Positions 41,227 to 50,599 are shown, counted from the stretch's first letter. The stretch is DNA of 64,000 nt from an uncultured Oscillospiraceae bacterium (GCA_934513685.1 CAKSWY010000002.1:1-64000), one strand, 5' to 3'. Numbers and translations are program-made. Notes: generated from the letters alone by a model not told the origin.

Positions 41227-43887
41227 TTAAATCTCTTCCGGCACCGGGTTTTCGGCCCGTGCGCACATCTCCAGCCACTGGGTGCGGTTGATGAGCACCT
41301 GCCGGGGCTTGGCCCCCTCATACGGCCCAATGATGTGCATCTGTTCCATCTCGTCCATAATGCGGGCCGCCCGCGCATAGCCCAGCTTGCAGCGCCGCTG
41401 CAGCAGGCTGGTGGAGGCCTGTCCGGCGTCAATGACCACTTCCACCGCATTTTTCAGCATGGGGTCGTGGCCGCCGCCCTCACCGTCGCCGCTGTCACTG
41501 CTCTTTTCCTGCACGGCGCACTTTTCCATCTGGGCGATCATCTCTTCGTTGTACTGGGCACTGTTGTCCTTCTTGATGTAGTTCAGCACGGCGGTGATCT
41601 CTTCGTCCTCCACCAGCGTACCCTGCACACGCACCGGTTTGGAAGCACCCACCGGCATGAACAGCATATCGCCCTTGCCCAGAAGCTTTTCGGCACCGGC
41701 GCCGTCCAGAATGGTACGGCTGTCCACCTGGCTGGCAACGGCAAAGGCAATTCGGCTGGGGATATTGGCCTTGATCAGGCCGGTGATCACGTCCACGCTG
41801 GGGCGCTGGGTGGCCACGATCAGGTGCATACCCGCCGCGCGCGCCTTCTGGGCAATGCGGCAGATGTAGTCCTCCACCTCTTTGCCTGCCACCATCATCA
41901 GGTCCGCCAGCTCGTCGATCACAATGGCAATGTAGGGCAGCTTTTCCATCTCGGGGTTGTCCTGCGCCATTTTGTTGAAGCTCTTAATGTCGCGCACGCC
42001 GGTCTCGGCAAACAGGTGGTACCGCCGTTCCATCTCGGCCACGGCACTGCCCAGGGCGCCCGCCGCCTTGCGCGGCTCGGTCACCACCGGCATCAGCAGA
42101 TGGGGAATGCCGTTGTATTCCGCCAATTCCACAACCTTGGGGTCGATCAGAATCAGCTTTACTTCCTCCGGCGAGGCCCGATACAGGAAACTGATGATGA
42201 TGCTGTTCACGCAAACCGACTTGCCGCTACCGGTGCTGCCCGCAATCAGCAGGTGAGGCATTTTGCACAGGTCGGCCACCTGCGGCATACCGGCAATGTC
42301 CTTGCCAAGGGCCAGCGTCAGCGGCGAAGCTGCCCGCTGAAATGCACTGGATTCCAGAATTCCCCGAATGCCCACGCCGGATTTTACCTTATTCGGCACC
42401 TCAATGCCCACCGCGGGCTTGCCGGGGATGGGCGCTTCAATGCGCACCCCGGCGGCCGCCAGGTTCAGAGCAATGTCATCCGCCAGATTGGTGATGCGGC
42501 TGATCTTCACGCCGGCCAGCGGCTGCACTTCATAGCGGGTCACCGTAGGGCCGCGGCTGATGTCCAGCACCCGGGTTTTCACGCCGAAGCTCTCCAGCGT
42601 GCTCACCAGAGTGGCCGCGGTGCGCTTCAGTTCCTCTTCCACCGCTGTGTCGTCCGTATGGGCCACCGGCTTCAGCAGGCCCATCGGGGGCAGGTGATAC
42701 TCCGGCGCAGTCGGCTCTTCATCGCCGTTTTTGTCATCCGGAAGCACCGCGCCGGTGTCCTGTTGGGTTTTTGCGGTGGGCTCCACCGCCTGCCGGATCA
42801 GATGCGCCAGCTCATTCGGCGTGGCGAGTTCTGTCTCCGGCTCCGCAGTGTTCACCGAAACAGGCGTCGAGAAGTCCTCCTGCGGCTCTGCGGCCGTGGT
42901 CGGCGCGGCTTCGCTGCTCTGGGCTGCCTCCTCGCCGTCGTCCAGCTCATCGGCCGTACCGTCATCCGGCTGCAAATTCAGCAGGCTGCCACCGCGGCCA
43001 AACAGCTCTTCCAGCTCCGGACGTTCCGGGTCCTCCAGTTCCTCGTGACGGGGCGGGAACATTCCAAATGTACCGCCAGGGCCTACCAGCGGCTCGTCGG
43101 TTTGAGGCTCGTCGTCCAGATTGGTATCGCTCTCCGGGTCCGGGCCGAGGTCAATGTCCACCTGGGCTTTCCGGCGGTGAATGGGAATCACCGAGCGAAG
43201 CAGCGGCTCCGGCTCCTCTTCCTCTTCGGCTTCCTCATAGTCGCCCTCCGCCTCCCGGGCGGCGCGGCGCTCGGCCAGTTCTTCGCCCAGTTCTGCTTTC
43301 CGCACGGCCAGCCATTCCGCAGCACTTTGCCACAGGTCCGCCGGGCCGATTCCGGTAAACAGCATAATTCCCGCGGCAAACAGCACCACCAAAATGATGT
43401 TAGCTGCCGGCCGCCCGCACAGCATCAGCAGGGTTCCGCCCAGAATCATGCCCAGCACGCCGCCGCTGAACAGCGAAGTTTGCCCGGCGCTGTACAGTGC
43501 CTGCACCGCCTGCGCCAGGTCCATTCCGGCAATGTCAAGGCTCGAAAATACCGTCAGCGTGCCGCACAGGGTAATGAACAGCACCATGGTTTTTAAGATG
43601 TCGTCCCAAATGGTGGTGTTCAGCACCAACAGCACGGCCCAGTAAACCACAAACAGCCCCAGTGCATAGCCGCACGGGCCAAAGATTCCCATCAACGCAC
43701 CGCGGGCTGCAAGCCAGGGGGCACTGCCGTCTTTCACAAAGGCCAGTGCGGCCAGAAGGGCACCCACCACAAACAGAACCACACTGAGCTTCCGGCGCGT
43801 GTCGCGCACTTCCTGTTCCCGGCGCTTTTCCGCTGCGCTTTTGCGCTTGGCGGTGCTCTTTCCGTTTGAACGTTTTTGTGTGGCCAT
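41227..43887 (-). CDS. ftsK: FtsK/SpoIIIE DNA translocase
   Basis: Pumps chromosomal DNA through the closing septum. The 886-residue protein has a basic N-terminus, four membrane segments in the first 170 residues, an acidic/proline-rich linker (about 170-400) and the motor with Walker A GSTGSGKSVCVN and Walker B IVIDELADLMM. The C-terminal gamma-type winged helix (LLQRRCKLGYARAARIMDEME) reads DNA polarity. The start was set at ATG 43887 rather than an ATG 6 bases upstream that lies too close to GGGAG. It has its own promoter. Confidence 0.95.
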   Translation of the reverse strand: MATQKRSNGKSTAKRKSAAEKRREQEVRDTRRKLSVVLFVVGALLAALAFVKDGSAPWLAARGALMGIFGPCGYALGLFVVYWAVLLVLNTTIWDDILKTMVLFITLCGTLTVFSSLDIAGMDLAQAVQALYSAGQTSLFSGGVLGMILGGTLLMLCGRPAANIILVVLFAAGIMLFTGIGPADLWQSAAEWLAVRKAELGEELAERRAAREAEGDYEEAEEEEEPEPLLRSVIPIHRRKAQVDIDLGPDPESDTNLDDEPQTDEPLVGPGGTFGMFPPRHEELEDPERPELEELFGRGGSLLNLQPDDGTADELDDGEEAAQSSEAAPTTAAEPQEDFSTPVSVNTAEPETELATPNELAHLIRQAVEPTAKTQQDTGAVLPDDKNGDEEPTAPEYHLPPMGLLKPVAHTDDTAVEEELKRTAATLVSTLESFGVKTRVLDISRGPTVTRYEVQPLAGVKISRITNLADDIALNLAAAGVRIEAPIPGKPAVGIEVPNKVKSGVGIRGILESSAFQRAASPLTLALGKDIAGMPQVADLCKMPHLLIAGSTGSGKSVCVNSIIISFLYRASPEEVKLILIDPKVVELAEYNGIPHLLMPVVTEPRKAAGALGSAVAEMERRYHLFAETGVRDIKSFNKMAQDNPEMEKLPYIAIVIDELADLMMVAGKEVEDYICRIAQKARAAGMHLIVATQRPSVDVITGLIKANIPSRIAFAVASQVDSRTILDGAGAEKLLGKGDMLFMPVGASKPVRVQGTLVEDEEITAVLNYIKKDNSAQYNEEMIAQMEKCAVQEKSSDSGDGEGGGHDPMLKNAVEVVIDAGQASTSLLQRRCKLGYARAARIMDEMEQMHIIGPYEGAKPRQVLINRTQWLEMCARAENPVPEEI

Positions 43888-43979
43888 TTTCATCTCCCTA
43901 TAAGTCCAAGCACAATGCCGCAAAACCCGGCTTTGAGGCCGCGGTTTCAGGCAAAGCGCACAAATCGTGATACTGTTTT

Positions 43980-44009
43980 ATTGTAACACCAAACAGACAA
44001 TTTTTACAA
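43980..44009 (-). promoter_or_regulatory. promoter of ftsK
   Basis: Minus-strand TTGTAA (44009-44004), 18-base spacer, TACAAT (43985-43980) with TGT as extended -10. Confidence 0.7.
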
Positions 44010-44382
44010 GACCTTTCCCCCTGTGGGTTTTCGCATTCGGACCGCACGGCACGGCCGCCCCGCGTTGGGGTCGATTTCCGTCCGCCTGCGCACCGCTTCG
44101 GGAGGCGTTTTTTGTCCGAACCAGTTTCCGCGCCTGCCCGGTTACGGCCAATCTTTTTCGAGGCGTTCCCGCTCATGCCGTTGCGCTTCGTTTCATCGTC
44201 CTGCAAGCGTCTGTATTCAATTCGCTATATCTGTAATAATGCTATTTAGTATTGTAAGGGATAGCAATCGGAAGGCCGGTATCTTCGTACTGTCACCGCA
44301 CCCGCGGCCGCCTTCGCCGGGCCTGCGTTTTGCAGTGCCTCGCCCGCATTCGACACCGGATGTTTCCCTTTCCCGTAAATGC

Positions 44383-44411
44383 TTGACAAATTAAATAAAA
44401 CCTATTACTAT
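44383..44411 (+). promoter_or_regulatory. promoter of fur, with overlapping dyad
   Basis: Perfect TTGACA (44383-44388), 17-base spacer, TACTAT (44406-44411). The AT-rich spacer and -10 region include AAATAAA and TTTATTT 11 bases apart, which could serve as an autoregulatory site, although it does not match the classic Fur box. Confidence 0.7.
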
Positions 44412-44505
44412 TTATTTTATAAAGAATTTGTCGCTTCGTCCTATTTCAGAGAGTGCTTCTCTGGCGGGCAGGCGTTTTATCCCCCATCCAAAGGAGGAAT
44501 TCCCC

Positions 44506-44901
44506 ATGCGCTATTCCAAACAGCGTGAATTGATCCTGAATCAGGTCCAGACCCGAAGCGATCACCCCACCGCCAATGCGATTTATGCGGCACTCCGGGA
44601 GGTTTGCCCCGGCCTGAGCCTTGGCACCGTATACCGCAATCTGAACTGCCTTGTGGACGCCGGAAGCATCCGCCGGGTCGAGGTTCCGGGGCACGCGGAC
44701 CATTTTGACCACACCCTCCCCCCCCATTGTCATCTCTATTGCCGCTGCTGCGGCGAAGTGACGGACGTTGCCGTGGATCAGACCGCACTGGAGCAGATTT
44801 TTTCGGAAGTACCCGCCCGCATCGAGAGCTTTTCCGTCACGTTGATCGGCGTTTGCCCCGCCTGTATGGCACAAAATGCAGAACCTGCCCAGTTTGAGTG
44901 A
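44506..44901 (+). CDS. Fur-family metalloregulator (PerR/Fur/Zur group)
   Basis: A 131-residue metal-dependent repressor. The winged helix (ILNQVQTRSDHPTANAIYAAL, then LGTVYRNLNCLVDAG) is followed by the dimerisation domain with HFDHTLPPHCHLYC, and two CxxC pairs (CRCC and CPAC) for structural zinc. The short size and DH...H pattern are compatible with PerR or Fur; the metal cannot be decided by eye. The start follows AAGGAGG. The terminator-like hairpin downstream lies at the start of the tetR transcript. Confidence 0.9.
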   Translation: MRYSKQRELILNQVQTRSDHPTANAIYAALREVCPGLSLGTVYRNLNCLVDAGSIRRVEVPGHADHFDHTLPPHCHLYCRCCGEVTDVAVDQTALEQIFSEVPARIESFSVTLIGVCPACMAQNAEPAQFE

Positions 44902-44931
44902 TTTGTCCATTTCACAAAAAGTCAAATTTGG

Positions 44932-44937
44932 TATACT
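44932..44937 (+). promoter_or_regulatory. extended -10 promoter upstream of tetR
   Basis: TGG-TATACT 31 bases after the fur stop, with no clear -35 box. Transcription would start about 13 bases before the hairpin described next. Confidence 0.5.
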
Positions 44938-44956
44938 AAGTTTACTGGCAGTTTTT

Positions 44957-44987
44957 GGCGGCCGGCGTCGTTCGGCCGCCTTATTTT
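44957..44987 (+). terminator. terminator/attenuator in the tetR leader
   Basis: Perfect arms GGCGGCCG (44957-44964) and CGGCCGCC (44973-44980) followed by TTATTTTT. It ends fur transcription, but it also lies just downstream of the putative tetR -10 and upstream of the tetR ribosome site, so tetR may need read-through. Confidence 0.7.
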
Positions 44988-45024
44988 TACAGGATTGCGG
45001 CAATCTACAGGAGGTTTTTCCGCC

Positions 45025-45591
45025 ATGGCAGATTCCAACATCACAAAACGGGCGTTGGCCCAGGCTATGAAGGGGCTGATGGCAAAGCAGCCCTTCGCAA
45101 AGATCAGCGTCGGCGACATCTGCGAAGCCTGCGGCATGAACCGAAAGAGCTTTTATTACCATTTCCGGGATAAATACGACCTGGTTAACTGGATTTTTTA
45201 TTCCGAGTTTCTCGCCTCGGTTCAGGTGGCGCAATGCACCAACAACTGGGAATTTTTGGAGAGCATCTGCCGCTATTTTTATTCGGAGCGTAGTTTTTAC
45301 CGGAATGCCCTGCGCATTGAAGGTCAGAATTCCTTCCAGGATTATTTTCGTGAAATGGTCGGCCCCCTGCTCATCAATTTCAGTCAGGATCTGGTGCCGC
45401 ACCACACCAACCCGGAGTTCGCGGTCAACTTCATCGGCGATGCCCTGCTGGCGGCGCTGATTCGCTGGCTGACCGAGGCCAATCCCCTTCCGCCGGACGA
45501 ATATCTCGCTCAGGTGCGTGAAATGCTGGACAGCTTCGCCTGCATTCTCCGGCCGGATCATCGCGCAAACGGGCCGGACCAATCACACTGA
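45025..45591 (+). CDS. TetR-family regulator (DhaS-like)
   Basis: A 188-residue protein. The N-terminal helix-turn-helix (ITKRALAQAMKGLMAKQPFAKISVGDICEACGMNRKSFYYHFRDKYDLVNWIF) is of the type seen in DhaS-like TetR proteins. The C-terminal ligand domain has no recognisable ligand motif. The start was set at ATG 45025, after CAGGAGG. It stands alone, and a terminator follows. Confidence 0.88.
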   Translation: MADSNITKRALAQAMKGLMAKQPFAKISVGDICEACGMNRKSFYYHFRDKYDLVNWIFYSEFLASVQVAQCTNNWEFLESICRYFYSERSFYRNALRIEGQNSFQDYFREMVGPLLINFSQDLVPHHTNPEFAVNFIGDALLAALIRWLTEANPLPPDEYLAQVREMLDSFACILRPDHRANGPDQSH

Positions 45592-45608
45592 CAAGTTTTT
45601 ATGGATCA

Positions 45609-45644
45609 AAAAACGGCAATGGAATGCACTCCATTGCCGTTTTT
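45609..45644. terminator. bidirectional terminator between tetR and vanZ-like gene
   Basis: Perfect arms AAAAACGGCAATGGA (45609-45623) and TCCATTGCCGTTTTT (45630-45644), six-base loop. Confidence 0.92.
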
Positions 45645-45652
45645 CGTTTTTA

Positions 45653-46195
45653 CTATTTTGTGCGCGGCGTGTTCTGCCTGTCTCTGCTGCACCACTTGAG
45701 CCATTGGCCGATGGGCAGAGAAAGCGCCCCGTTCAACGCCCCCAGGGCATTGCAGAGAACATCGTCCGTCTCCGCCATTCCCAATGCAAAGCGATACTGC
45801 GTGTACTCCACCGCCGCACTGAGCGCACCACCCACAAAAACCGTCAGCAGCACACGCGCCCAACAGGGCCACTTCTGCGGAAGCAGCTGAGAAAGCGCCA
45901 GCCCCACCGGGCAAAAAAGTGCCACATTCATCAGCATTTCCCGATACAGTTCCGGCTCCTGCCTGGCCGCCTGCAATGCGGCAAACGGCCGCAGAATGGC
46001 CGCATACTCGCCCGGCGTGCGGGACCAGACCGTAATCTGGCCAATCGCAAGCACCCCCACAGCCAGCAGCAACAGATTCAGCAGGATTTGGACGTTCCGC
46101 CGCAGCCAAAGGCAGCTCTCTGCCCAGACGATCGGTGCCGCCAAAAGCAGCAGGCACAGAAGCCTCAGGTCCATTGCATAAATTCGTTGAAGCAT
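45653..46195 (-). CDS. VanZ-family membrane protein
   Basis: A 180-residue protein with four to five hydrophobic segments and the VanZ motif pattern EYTQYRFALGMAETDDVLCNALGA. VanZ-like proteins are linked to teicoplanin or lipoglycopeptide tolerance in one case, but most have no known function. The start was set at ATG 46195, after GGGGGAG. It is the last gene of the yqfC-mutS2 series, 24 bases after mutS2. Confidence 0.85.
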   Translation of the reverse strand: MLQRIYAMDLRLLCLLLLAAPIVWAESCLWLRRNVQILLNLLLLAVGVLAIGQITVWSRTPGEYAAILRPFAALQAARQEPELYREMLMNVALFCPVGLALSQLLPQKWPCWARVLLTVFVGGALSAAVEYTQYRFALGMAETDDVLCNALGALNGALSLPIGQWLKWCSRDRQNTPRTK

Positions 46196-46219
46196 CGCGG
46201 GCACTCCCCCACGCATGGC

Positions 46220-48610
46220 TTATTTCAGTTCCACCACGGTAACACCGGCTTCACCTTCGCCGTAGCGGCCAAGGCGGAAACTCTTGACGTTTTTATGTCC
46301 TTTCAGGTGCTGCTGAATGGCACTGCGCAAAGCGCCGGTGCCCTTTCCGTGAATCAGCCAGATCTCGCTCTGCCCGGAGAGCACCGCATGGTCGATGTAC
46401 TGATCGGTTTCCATCAGCGCCTCTTCCACCGTCAGCCCGCGCAGATCCGCCTCCATCGAAGCGGTGCGCTGAACCCGGTCCAGCGTGGTGTGGCCGCCCT
46501 CGCGCTTGGCCGTCGGCCGCTTCGGCGCGGCCGGGGCCTTTTTCATCTTATCGGGGGCACGCAGGCCCTTCAGCGGCACCTTTGTTTTGATGATGCCGGC
46601 CCGCACTTCCACCATTCCGTTCCGATCCGGCAGGTTGACCACGGTGGCCGGCTGATCCAGCTCTGCAATGACCACTTCCTGCCCGACCCGAACCTCCTTC
46701 AGCGGCACATATTCCTTCTTGATGGGATGCACCACATCCGACTGATTCAGAAGCTTTTCCGTATCCTTCTTGGCGATCTCGCGGGCACGAATGGCGCGCT
46801 GGGCCGCGCTGGTTTTCTCGTCCTTCTGCAGTTTGCGCAGCTCATCGGTCAGCGCATAGGCCTCCGCCTGTACCTGCTGGGCCACCTGCTTTGCCTTTTC
46901 GCGGGCTGCCTGCAATTCGTTTTCGCCCTGGCGGATCAGTTCTTCCCGCTTTTTCTGGGCGCTCTCCAACTGATGCGCCGCTTCGTACTTCAGCCGATCG
47001 ATCTCATCCTGGCCTTCCTTCAGCTGCAGCTTCAGATCGTCCAGTTGGCTGAGCACACTATCCAACCGCTTATCGTCGTTGTCCATATGGCTCTTGGCCG
47101 CCTCGATAATACGGGAGGGAATGCCCAGCTTCTCACTGATCAGGAACGCGTTGGATTTGCCCGGCACGCCCACGCTCAGCTTGTAGGTGGGCCGCAGGCT
47201 CTCCACATCAAATTCGCAGCTGGCGTTTACTACGCCGGGGGTCTCCAGCGCAAACACCTTCATCTCGGCGTAGTGGGTGGTCGCCATCACCCGGGCGCCC
47301 TGCCGCCGCAGTTCCTCAATGACGCTCACCGCCAGCGCCGCGCCTTCTGCCGGGTCAGTACCGGCGCCCAGCTCGTCCAGAAGCACCAGCGTGCCCTTCC
47401 ACGCCTTCTCGAGAATGCCCGTGATCTTCTTCATGTGGCCGGAGAACGTGGACAGGCTCTGCTCAATGCTCTGCTCATCGCCAATGTCCACCAGATACTC
47501 CTGGAACACGCACACCGTGCTGCTCTCGTGGGCCGGGATCAGGAAACCGCACTGGGCCATGGCGCACAAAAGCCCCGCCGTTTTCAGGGTTACGGTTTTG
47601 CCGCCCGTGTTCGGGCCGGTGATGACCATCGTGTCATAGTCCTTGCCCAGCTCCACATCCACCGGAACCACTTTGGCCGGGTCAATGAGCGGGTGCCGGG
47701 CCTTTTTCAGCGAAAAGCTCATGTCGTCCGCCACCTGGGGCAGCCATGCCTTTTGCTCCAGCGCCAGCCGCGCCTTTGCAAGCAGCACGTCGATGTCCAG
47801 CATCGCTTCATAGCTGTAGGTGAACATGGGCTCCAGCCCTGCTATCTGGCCGGTAAACGAGACCAGAATCCGTTCAATTTCAGCCTGCTCCTGGCTGCGC
47901 AGCTGCATAATGCGGGCGTTGGCCTCCACAACGGCGGTGGGCTCCACAAAGATGGTCGCACCGGTGGAACTGACATCGTGAATCACGCCGCCGATGTCGC
48001 CGCGGTGCTCCGCCTTGACCGGCACCACATAGCGGCCGTTTCGCAGAGACACCACGGCCTCCTGCAAATACCGGCTGGTGGTCTGGTTGCGCACGATCAT
48101 ATCCAGCTTATCCCGGATGGAGTTCTCCGTAGCCCGGATTTTGCGCCGGAGATCAAACAGGGTGTTGCTGGCGGAGTCCGCCATTTCTTCCGGAGAAAGA
48201 ATTGCGTCGGTGATCTGTTTTTCCAGCCCGGGCTGGGGCGCCAGCGCGTAGAACAAATCGTCTGTCGGCAACATATCGTGTTCGCTCAGCCCGTACCATG
48301 CAACCAGATTCTGAAAGTTGCGCAGGGTGCCTGCCACCATCAGCAGTTCGCCCATGGAAAGCACGCCGCCCTTTACCGCACGGCGCACGATTTTGTCCAC
48401 ACCTTCCACGCCGCCGAACCGGGGGCTGCCGTTCTTTAACAAAAGGCTGCTAATCGCATCCGTCTGGCTCAACGCAAAGCGCACCTCATCCGGGTCGGTG
48501 AGCGGCTGCAGGGCCAGCAGTTTCTTTTTGGTTTCACTGCACACCGCCATTCCCGCGGCGCGGGCAATGATTTTGTCCAGTTCCAGACTTTTTAAGTAAA
48601 TCGGGTCCAT
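46220..48610 (-). CDS. mutS2: MutS2 endonuclease/ribosome rescue ATPase
   Basis: A 796-residue MutS-like protein without mismatch-recognition domain. Walker A is GPNTGGKTVTLK, then STFSGHMKKI and LDELGAGTDPAEGAAL; a long coiled coil (about 510-620) and a C-terminal Smr nuclease domain (DLRGLTVEEAL, HGKGTGALR) follow. In Bacillus it acts on collided ribosomes and on recombination intermediates. A TTG start 18 bases upstream overlaps the recO stop and is possible; the ATG at 48610 with GAGG upstream is preferred. Confidence 0.94.
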   Translation of the reverse strand: MDPIYLKSLELDKIIARAAGMAVCSETKKKLLALQPLTDPDEVRFALSQTDAISSLLLKNGSPRFGGVEGVDKIVRRAVKGGVLSMGELLMVAGTLRNFQNLVAWYGLSEHDMLPTDDLFYALAPQPGLEKQITDAILSPEEMADSASNTLFDLRRKIRATENSIRDKLDMIVRNQTTSRYLQEAVVSLRNGRYVVPVKAEHRGDIGGVIHDVSSTGATIFVEPTAVVEANARIMQLRSQEQAEIERILVSFTGQIAGLEPMFTYSYEAMLDIDVLLAKARLALEQKAWLPQVADDMSFSLKKARHPLIDPAKVVPVDVELGKDYDTMVITGPNTGGKTVTLKTAGLLCAMAQCGFLIPAHESSTVCVFQEYLVDIGDEQSIEQSLSTFSGHMKKITGILEKAWKGTLVLLDELGAGTDPAEGAALAVSVIEELRRQGARVMATTHYAEMKVFALETPGVVNASCEFDVESLRPTYKLSVGVPGKSNAFLISEKLGIPSRIIEAAKSHMDNDDKRLDSVLSQLDDLKLQLKEGQDEIDRLKYEAAHQLESAQKKREELIRQGENELQAAREKAKQVAQQVQAEAYALTDELRKLQKDEKTSAAQRAIRAREIAKKDTEKLLNQSDVVHPIKKEYVPLKEVRVGQEVVIAELDQPATVVNLPDRNGMVEVRAGIIKTKVPLKGLRAPDKMKKAPAAPKRPTAKREGGHTTLDRVQRTASMEADLRGLTVEEALMETDQYIDHAVLSGQSEIWLIHGKGTGALRSAIQQHLKGHKNVKSFRLGRYGEGEAGVTVVELK

Positions 48611-48624
48611 TCTTTTTTGTTTCC

Positions 48625-49428
48625 TCAAACTTGGGTGGTTTTTTCAGCTTCTGCGCCGGGCACAGGGCCTGCGTTTGCCGTCTCCTGCGGCCAGACGCTG
48701 CGCAAAAAGTCCAGGCTCTTCAGTGATTTATCCAGTTGGCACAGCGCGTACCGCTCCGTCACGCGGGCAAGCTTCTGCATACTGGCGTCGGCCAGCGAAA
48801 AGTTGAACACCCGCTTATCCTCCACCAGTGCAATGTGCCGCAAAGCCGTCAGCGATGCCGGGTCCAGGTTCGGGGTTTTGCCCGCCTTCGCCGCACAATC
48901 GCCGCAAAGCAGGCTGCCCTCCTCCGGGTCCAGATAAAAGGGGCCGCCCTCGTACTTTCCGCAGTCGCGGCAGCAAAGAAGCTGTGGGAGATAGCCCGCC
49001 TCGCTGATGGCCCGCAGTTCAAACACCGCTTTGATCTGGCTCAGCGGCCGTTTGTTCTCGCTGAGCAGATACAGACTGTTCAGCAATAGGCGCAGAAGCA
49101 CCTGTGCCTCTTTGCCGGTGGGGGCCAGCGCCGCCGTCAGTTCCGCCAGATACATGGCCAGCGCCATGCCCTCCACGCTTTCGCGCAGGCCGAAAAAAGT
49201 ATTTTTTACCTGCGCCTCATTCACGCGGTACATGGTGCGGCCCTCATACAGCGTAAACTCTGAATAGCAAAACAGGCCGCAGCCGCTGAACAGCCTGCTT
49301 TTCAGCCGCAGGCTGCCCTTGGCTGAAGCCGAAATCAGCCCTTGCTCCGGAGTAAGCAGCAGAAGAATGCGGTCAGCCTCTCCCACTTTCACTTCCCGCA
49401 GCACCAGGGCCGGAGTTACGATCTGCAT
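48625..49428 (-). CDS. recO: DNA repair protein RecO
   Basis: Loads RecA in the RecFOR pathway. The 267-residue protein has the N-terminal OB fold (VREVKVGEADRILLLLTPEQG pattern) and a zinc finger (CCRDCGKYEG and CGDC) in the middle. The start follows AAAAGGAGGAGGAGC, a very strong ribosome site that lies within the overlapping yqzL-like gene. Confidence 0.93.
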   Translation of the reverse strand: MQIVTPALVLREVKVGEADRILLLLTPEQGLISASAKGSLRLKSRLFSGCGLFCYSEFTLYEGRTMYRVNEAQVKNTFFGLRESVEGMALAMYLAELTAALAPTGKEAQVLLRLLLNSLYLLSENKRPLSQIKAVFELRAISEAGYLPQLLCCRDCGKYEGGPFYLDPEEGSLLCGDCAAKAGKTPNLDPASLTALRHIALVEDKRVFNFSLADASMQKLARVTERYALCQLDKSLKSLDFLRSVWPQETANAGPVPGAEAEKTTQV

Positions 49429-49522
49429 GCTCCTCCTCCTTTTGCTGCGCCTTTTTATAGTCCAGGTACGTCTTCACGCTGCCGGTGCTGACAAATGCCT
49501 GCCATGTTCCACCCTGTTCCAT
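49373..49522 (-). CDS. yqzL: YqzL-family small protein
   Basis: A 49-residue protein encoded between era and recO, the place where yqzL lies in Bacillus. The sequence TWQAFVSTGSVKTYLDYKKAQ matches the YqzL pattern of Trp, Phe, TG-x-V and YL-x-YK. ATG is 9 bases after GGAGG. The last third overlaps the first 56 bases of recO in another frame and is extra compared with the family core. Function unknown. Too short for most gene callers. Confidence 0.75.
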   Translation of the reverse strand: MEQGGTWQAFVSTGSVKTYLDYKKAQQKEEEHADRNSGPGAAGSESGRG

Positions 49523-49642
49523 GAACGGCCACCTCCACCTTCATACTGTCTCCCATTGTAGAGCAGCTATGTGCGGAAAGATTGTCCAATTCTGTCGGCA
49601 GGGCAGATTCTCTGTCCGTTTTTTTGCGGATACTGTCTTTGG

Positions 49643-50542
49643 TTACGGCTGCTGGAAGCCGAAGTCGTTCAGTAGGAAATCGCTGTCGCGCCAATCGTCC
49701 TTGACCTTGACCCAGCACTGCAGGTTGACCTTCGTGCCCAAAAACTCCTCGCACTCCACCCGGGCCTGGCTGGCGATCTTTTTCAGCATCTGGCCGCCTT
49801 TTCCGATGACCATGCCCTTGTGGCTCTTGCGCTCGCAGTAAATGTTCACGTCAATGTCAATGATGCTGCCGTCCGGCCGTTCCTTGAAGCGCTCCACCGT
49901 CACGGCAATTCCGTGCGGCACCTCGTCGTACAGGTTCAGCAGCATTTTCTCCCGGATCACCTCGCTGACCAGCGCCTTTTCCGGCATATCCGTGTAGGCG
50001 TCGTCCGGGAAGTAGTGCGGGCCCTCCGCTGCATAGCGGGCCAGCACCTCAAACAGCTCCTCACAGCCTTCGTCTTTGCGCACCGAAATGGCCCGCACCT
50101 CGTCAAAGACGCCCAGGTCCTTCAGCTGGGCCGCACGCACCGCCAAGTCCGTTTTGGCTTTCAGTGTGTCGGTTTTGTTGATGACGGCTACCGCCGGCCC
50201 ATGGCTGGCGCGAATGTCCGCCACCAGGCCCAGCTCCGCCTCGTTCAGCTCGCCGTAAGGCTCAAACAGCATCAGAGTCACGTCCACATCGCCGATGGAC
50301 GAGGTGGCCGTTTTGCTCATGCGCTCGCCCAATTTGGTGCGGGGCTTGTGAATGCCGGGCGTGTCCAGCAGCACATACTGCACCGGCCCGCGGGTGATAA
50401 TGCCCGTAATGCGGGTGCGGGTGGTCTGGGGCTTTGAGGTGACGATGGCCACCTTTTCGCCCACCAGCCGGTTGGTCAGGCTGGATTTGCCCACGTTGGG
50501 CCGCCCCACCAGGGCCACAAATACCGAAGAAGTCTTTTCCAT
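49643..50542 (-). CDS. era: GTPase Era
   Basis: A 299-residue 16S rRNA maturation GTPase. The P-loop is GRPNVGKSSL, then DTPGIHKP and NKTD; the C-terminal KH domain has VIGKGGQMLKKI. Length is typical. The start follows AGGAGC. It lies 57 bases after dgkA, in the conserved ybeY-dgkA-era order. Confidence 0.97.
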   Translation of the reverse strand: MEKTSSVFVALVGRPNVGKSSLTNRLVGEKVAIVTSKPQTTRTRITGIITRGPVQYVLLDTPGIHKPRTKLGERMSKTATSSIGDVDVTLMLFEPYGELNEAELGLVADIRASHGPAVAVINKTDTLKAKTDLAVRAAQLKDLGVFDEVRAISVRKDEGCEELFEVLARYAAEGPHYFPDDAYTDMPEKALVSEVIREKMLLNLYDEVPHGIAVTVERFKERPDGSIIDIDVNIYCERKSHKGMVIGKGGQMLKKIASQARVECEEFLGTKVNLQCWVKVKDDWRDSDFLLNDFGFQQP

Positions 50543-50599
50543 AATGCTCCTAAAAATTTCGTTGTTCTGCTCGTTGTCTATTCGATGCGGACGTATCCT

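Larger units (their letters stand above)
43888..44505. other. 618-base intergenic region between ftsK and fur
   Basis: Contains the ftsK promoter (43980-44009), the fur promoter (44383-44411) and, between them, an AT-rich island (about 44205-44260) with a near-palindrome AATGCTATTTAGTATT. Open frames here are short and without ribosome sites. No RNA gene was recognised. Confidence 0.5.

Noticed and set aside
45518..48439. 973-codon plus-strand open frame opposite mutS2
   Set aside because: It mirrors mutS2, has no recognisable domain and no ribosome site; a shadow of high-GC third positions.
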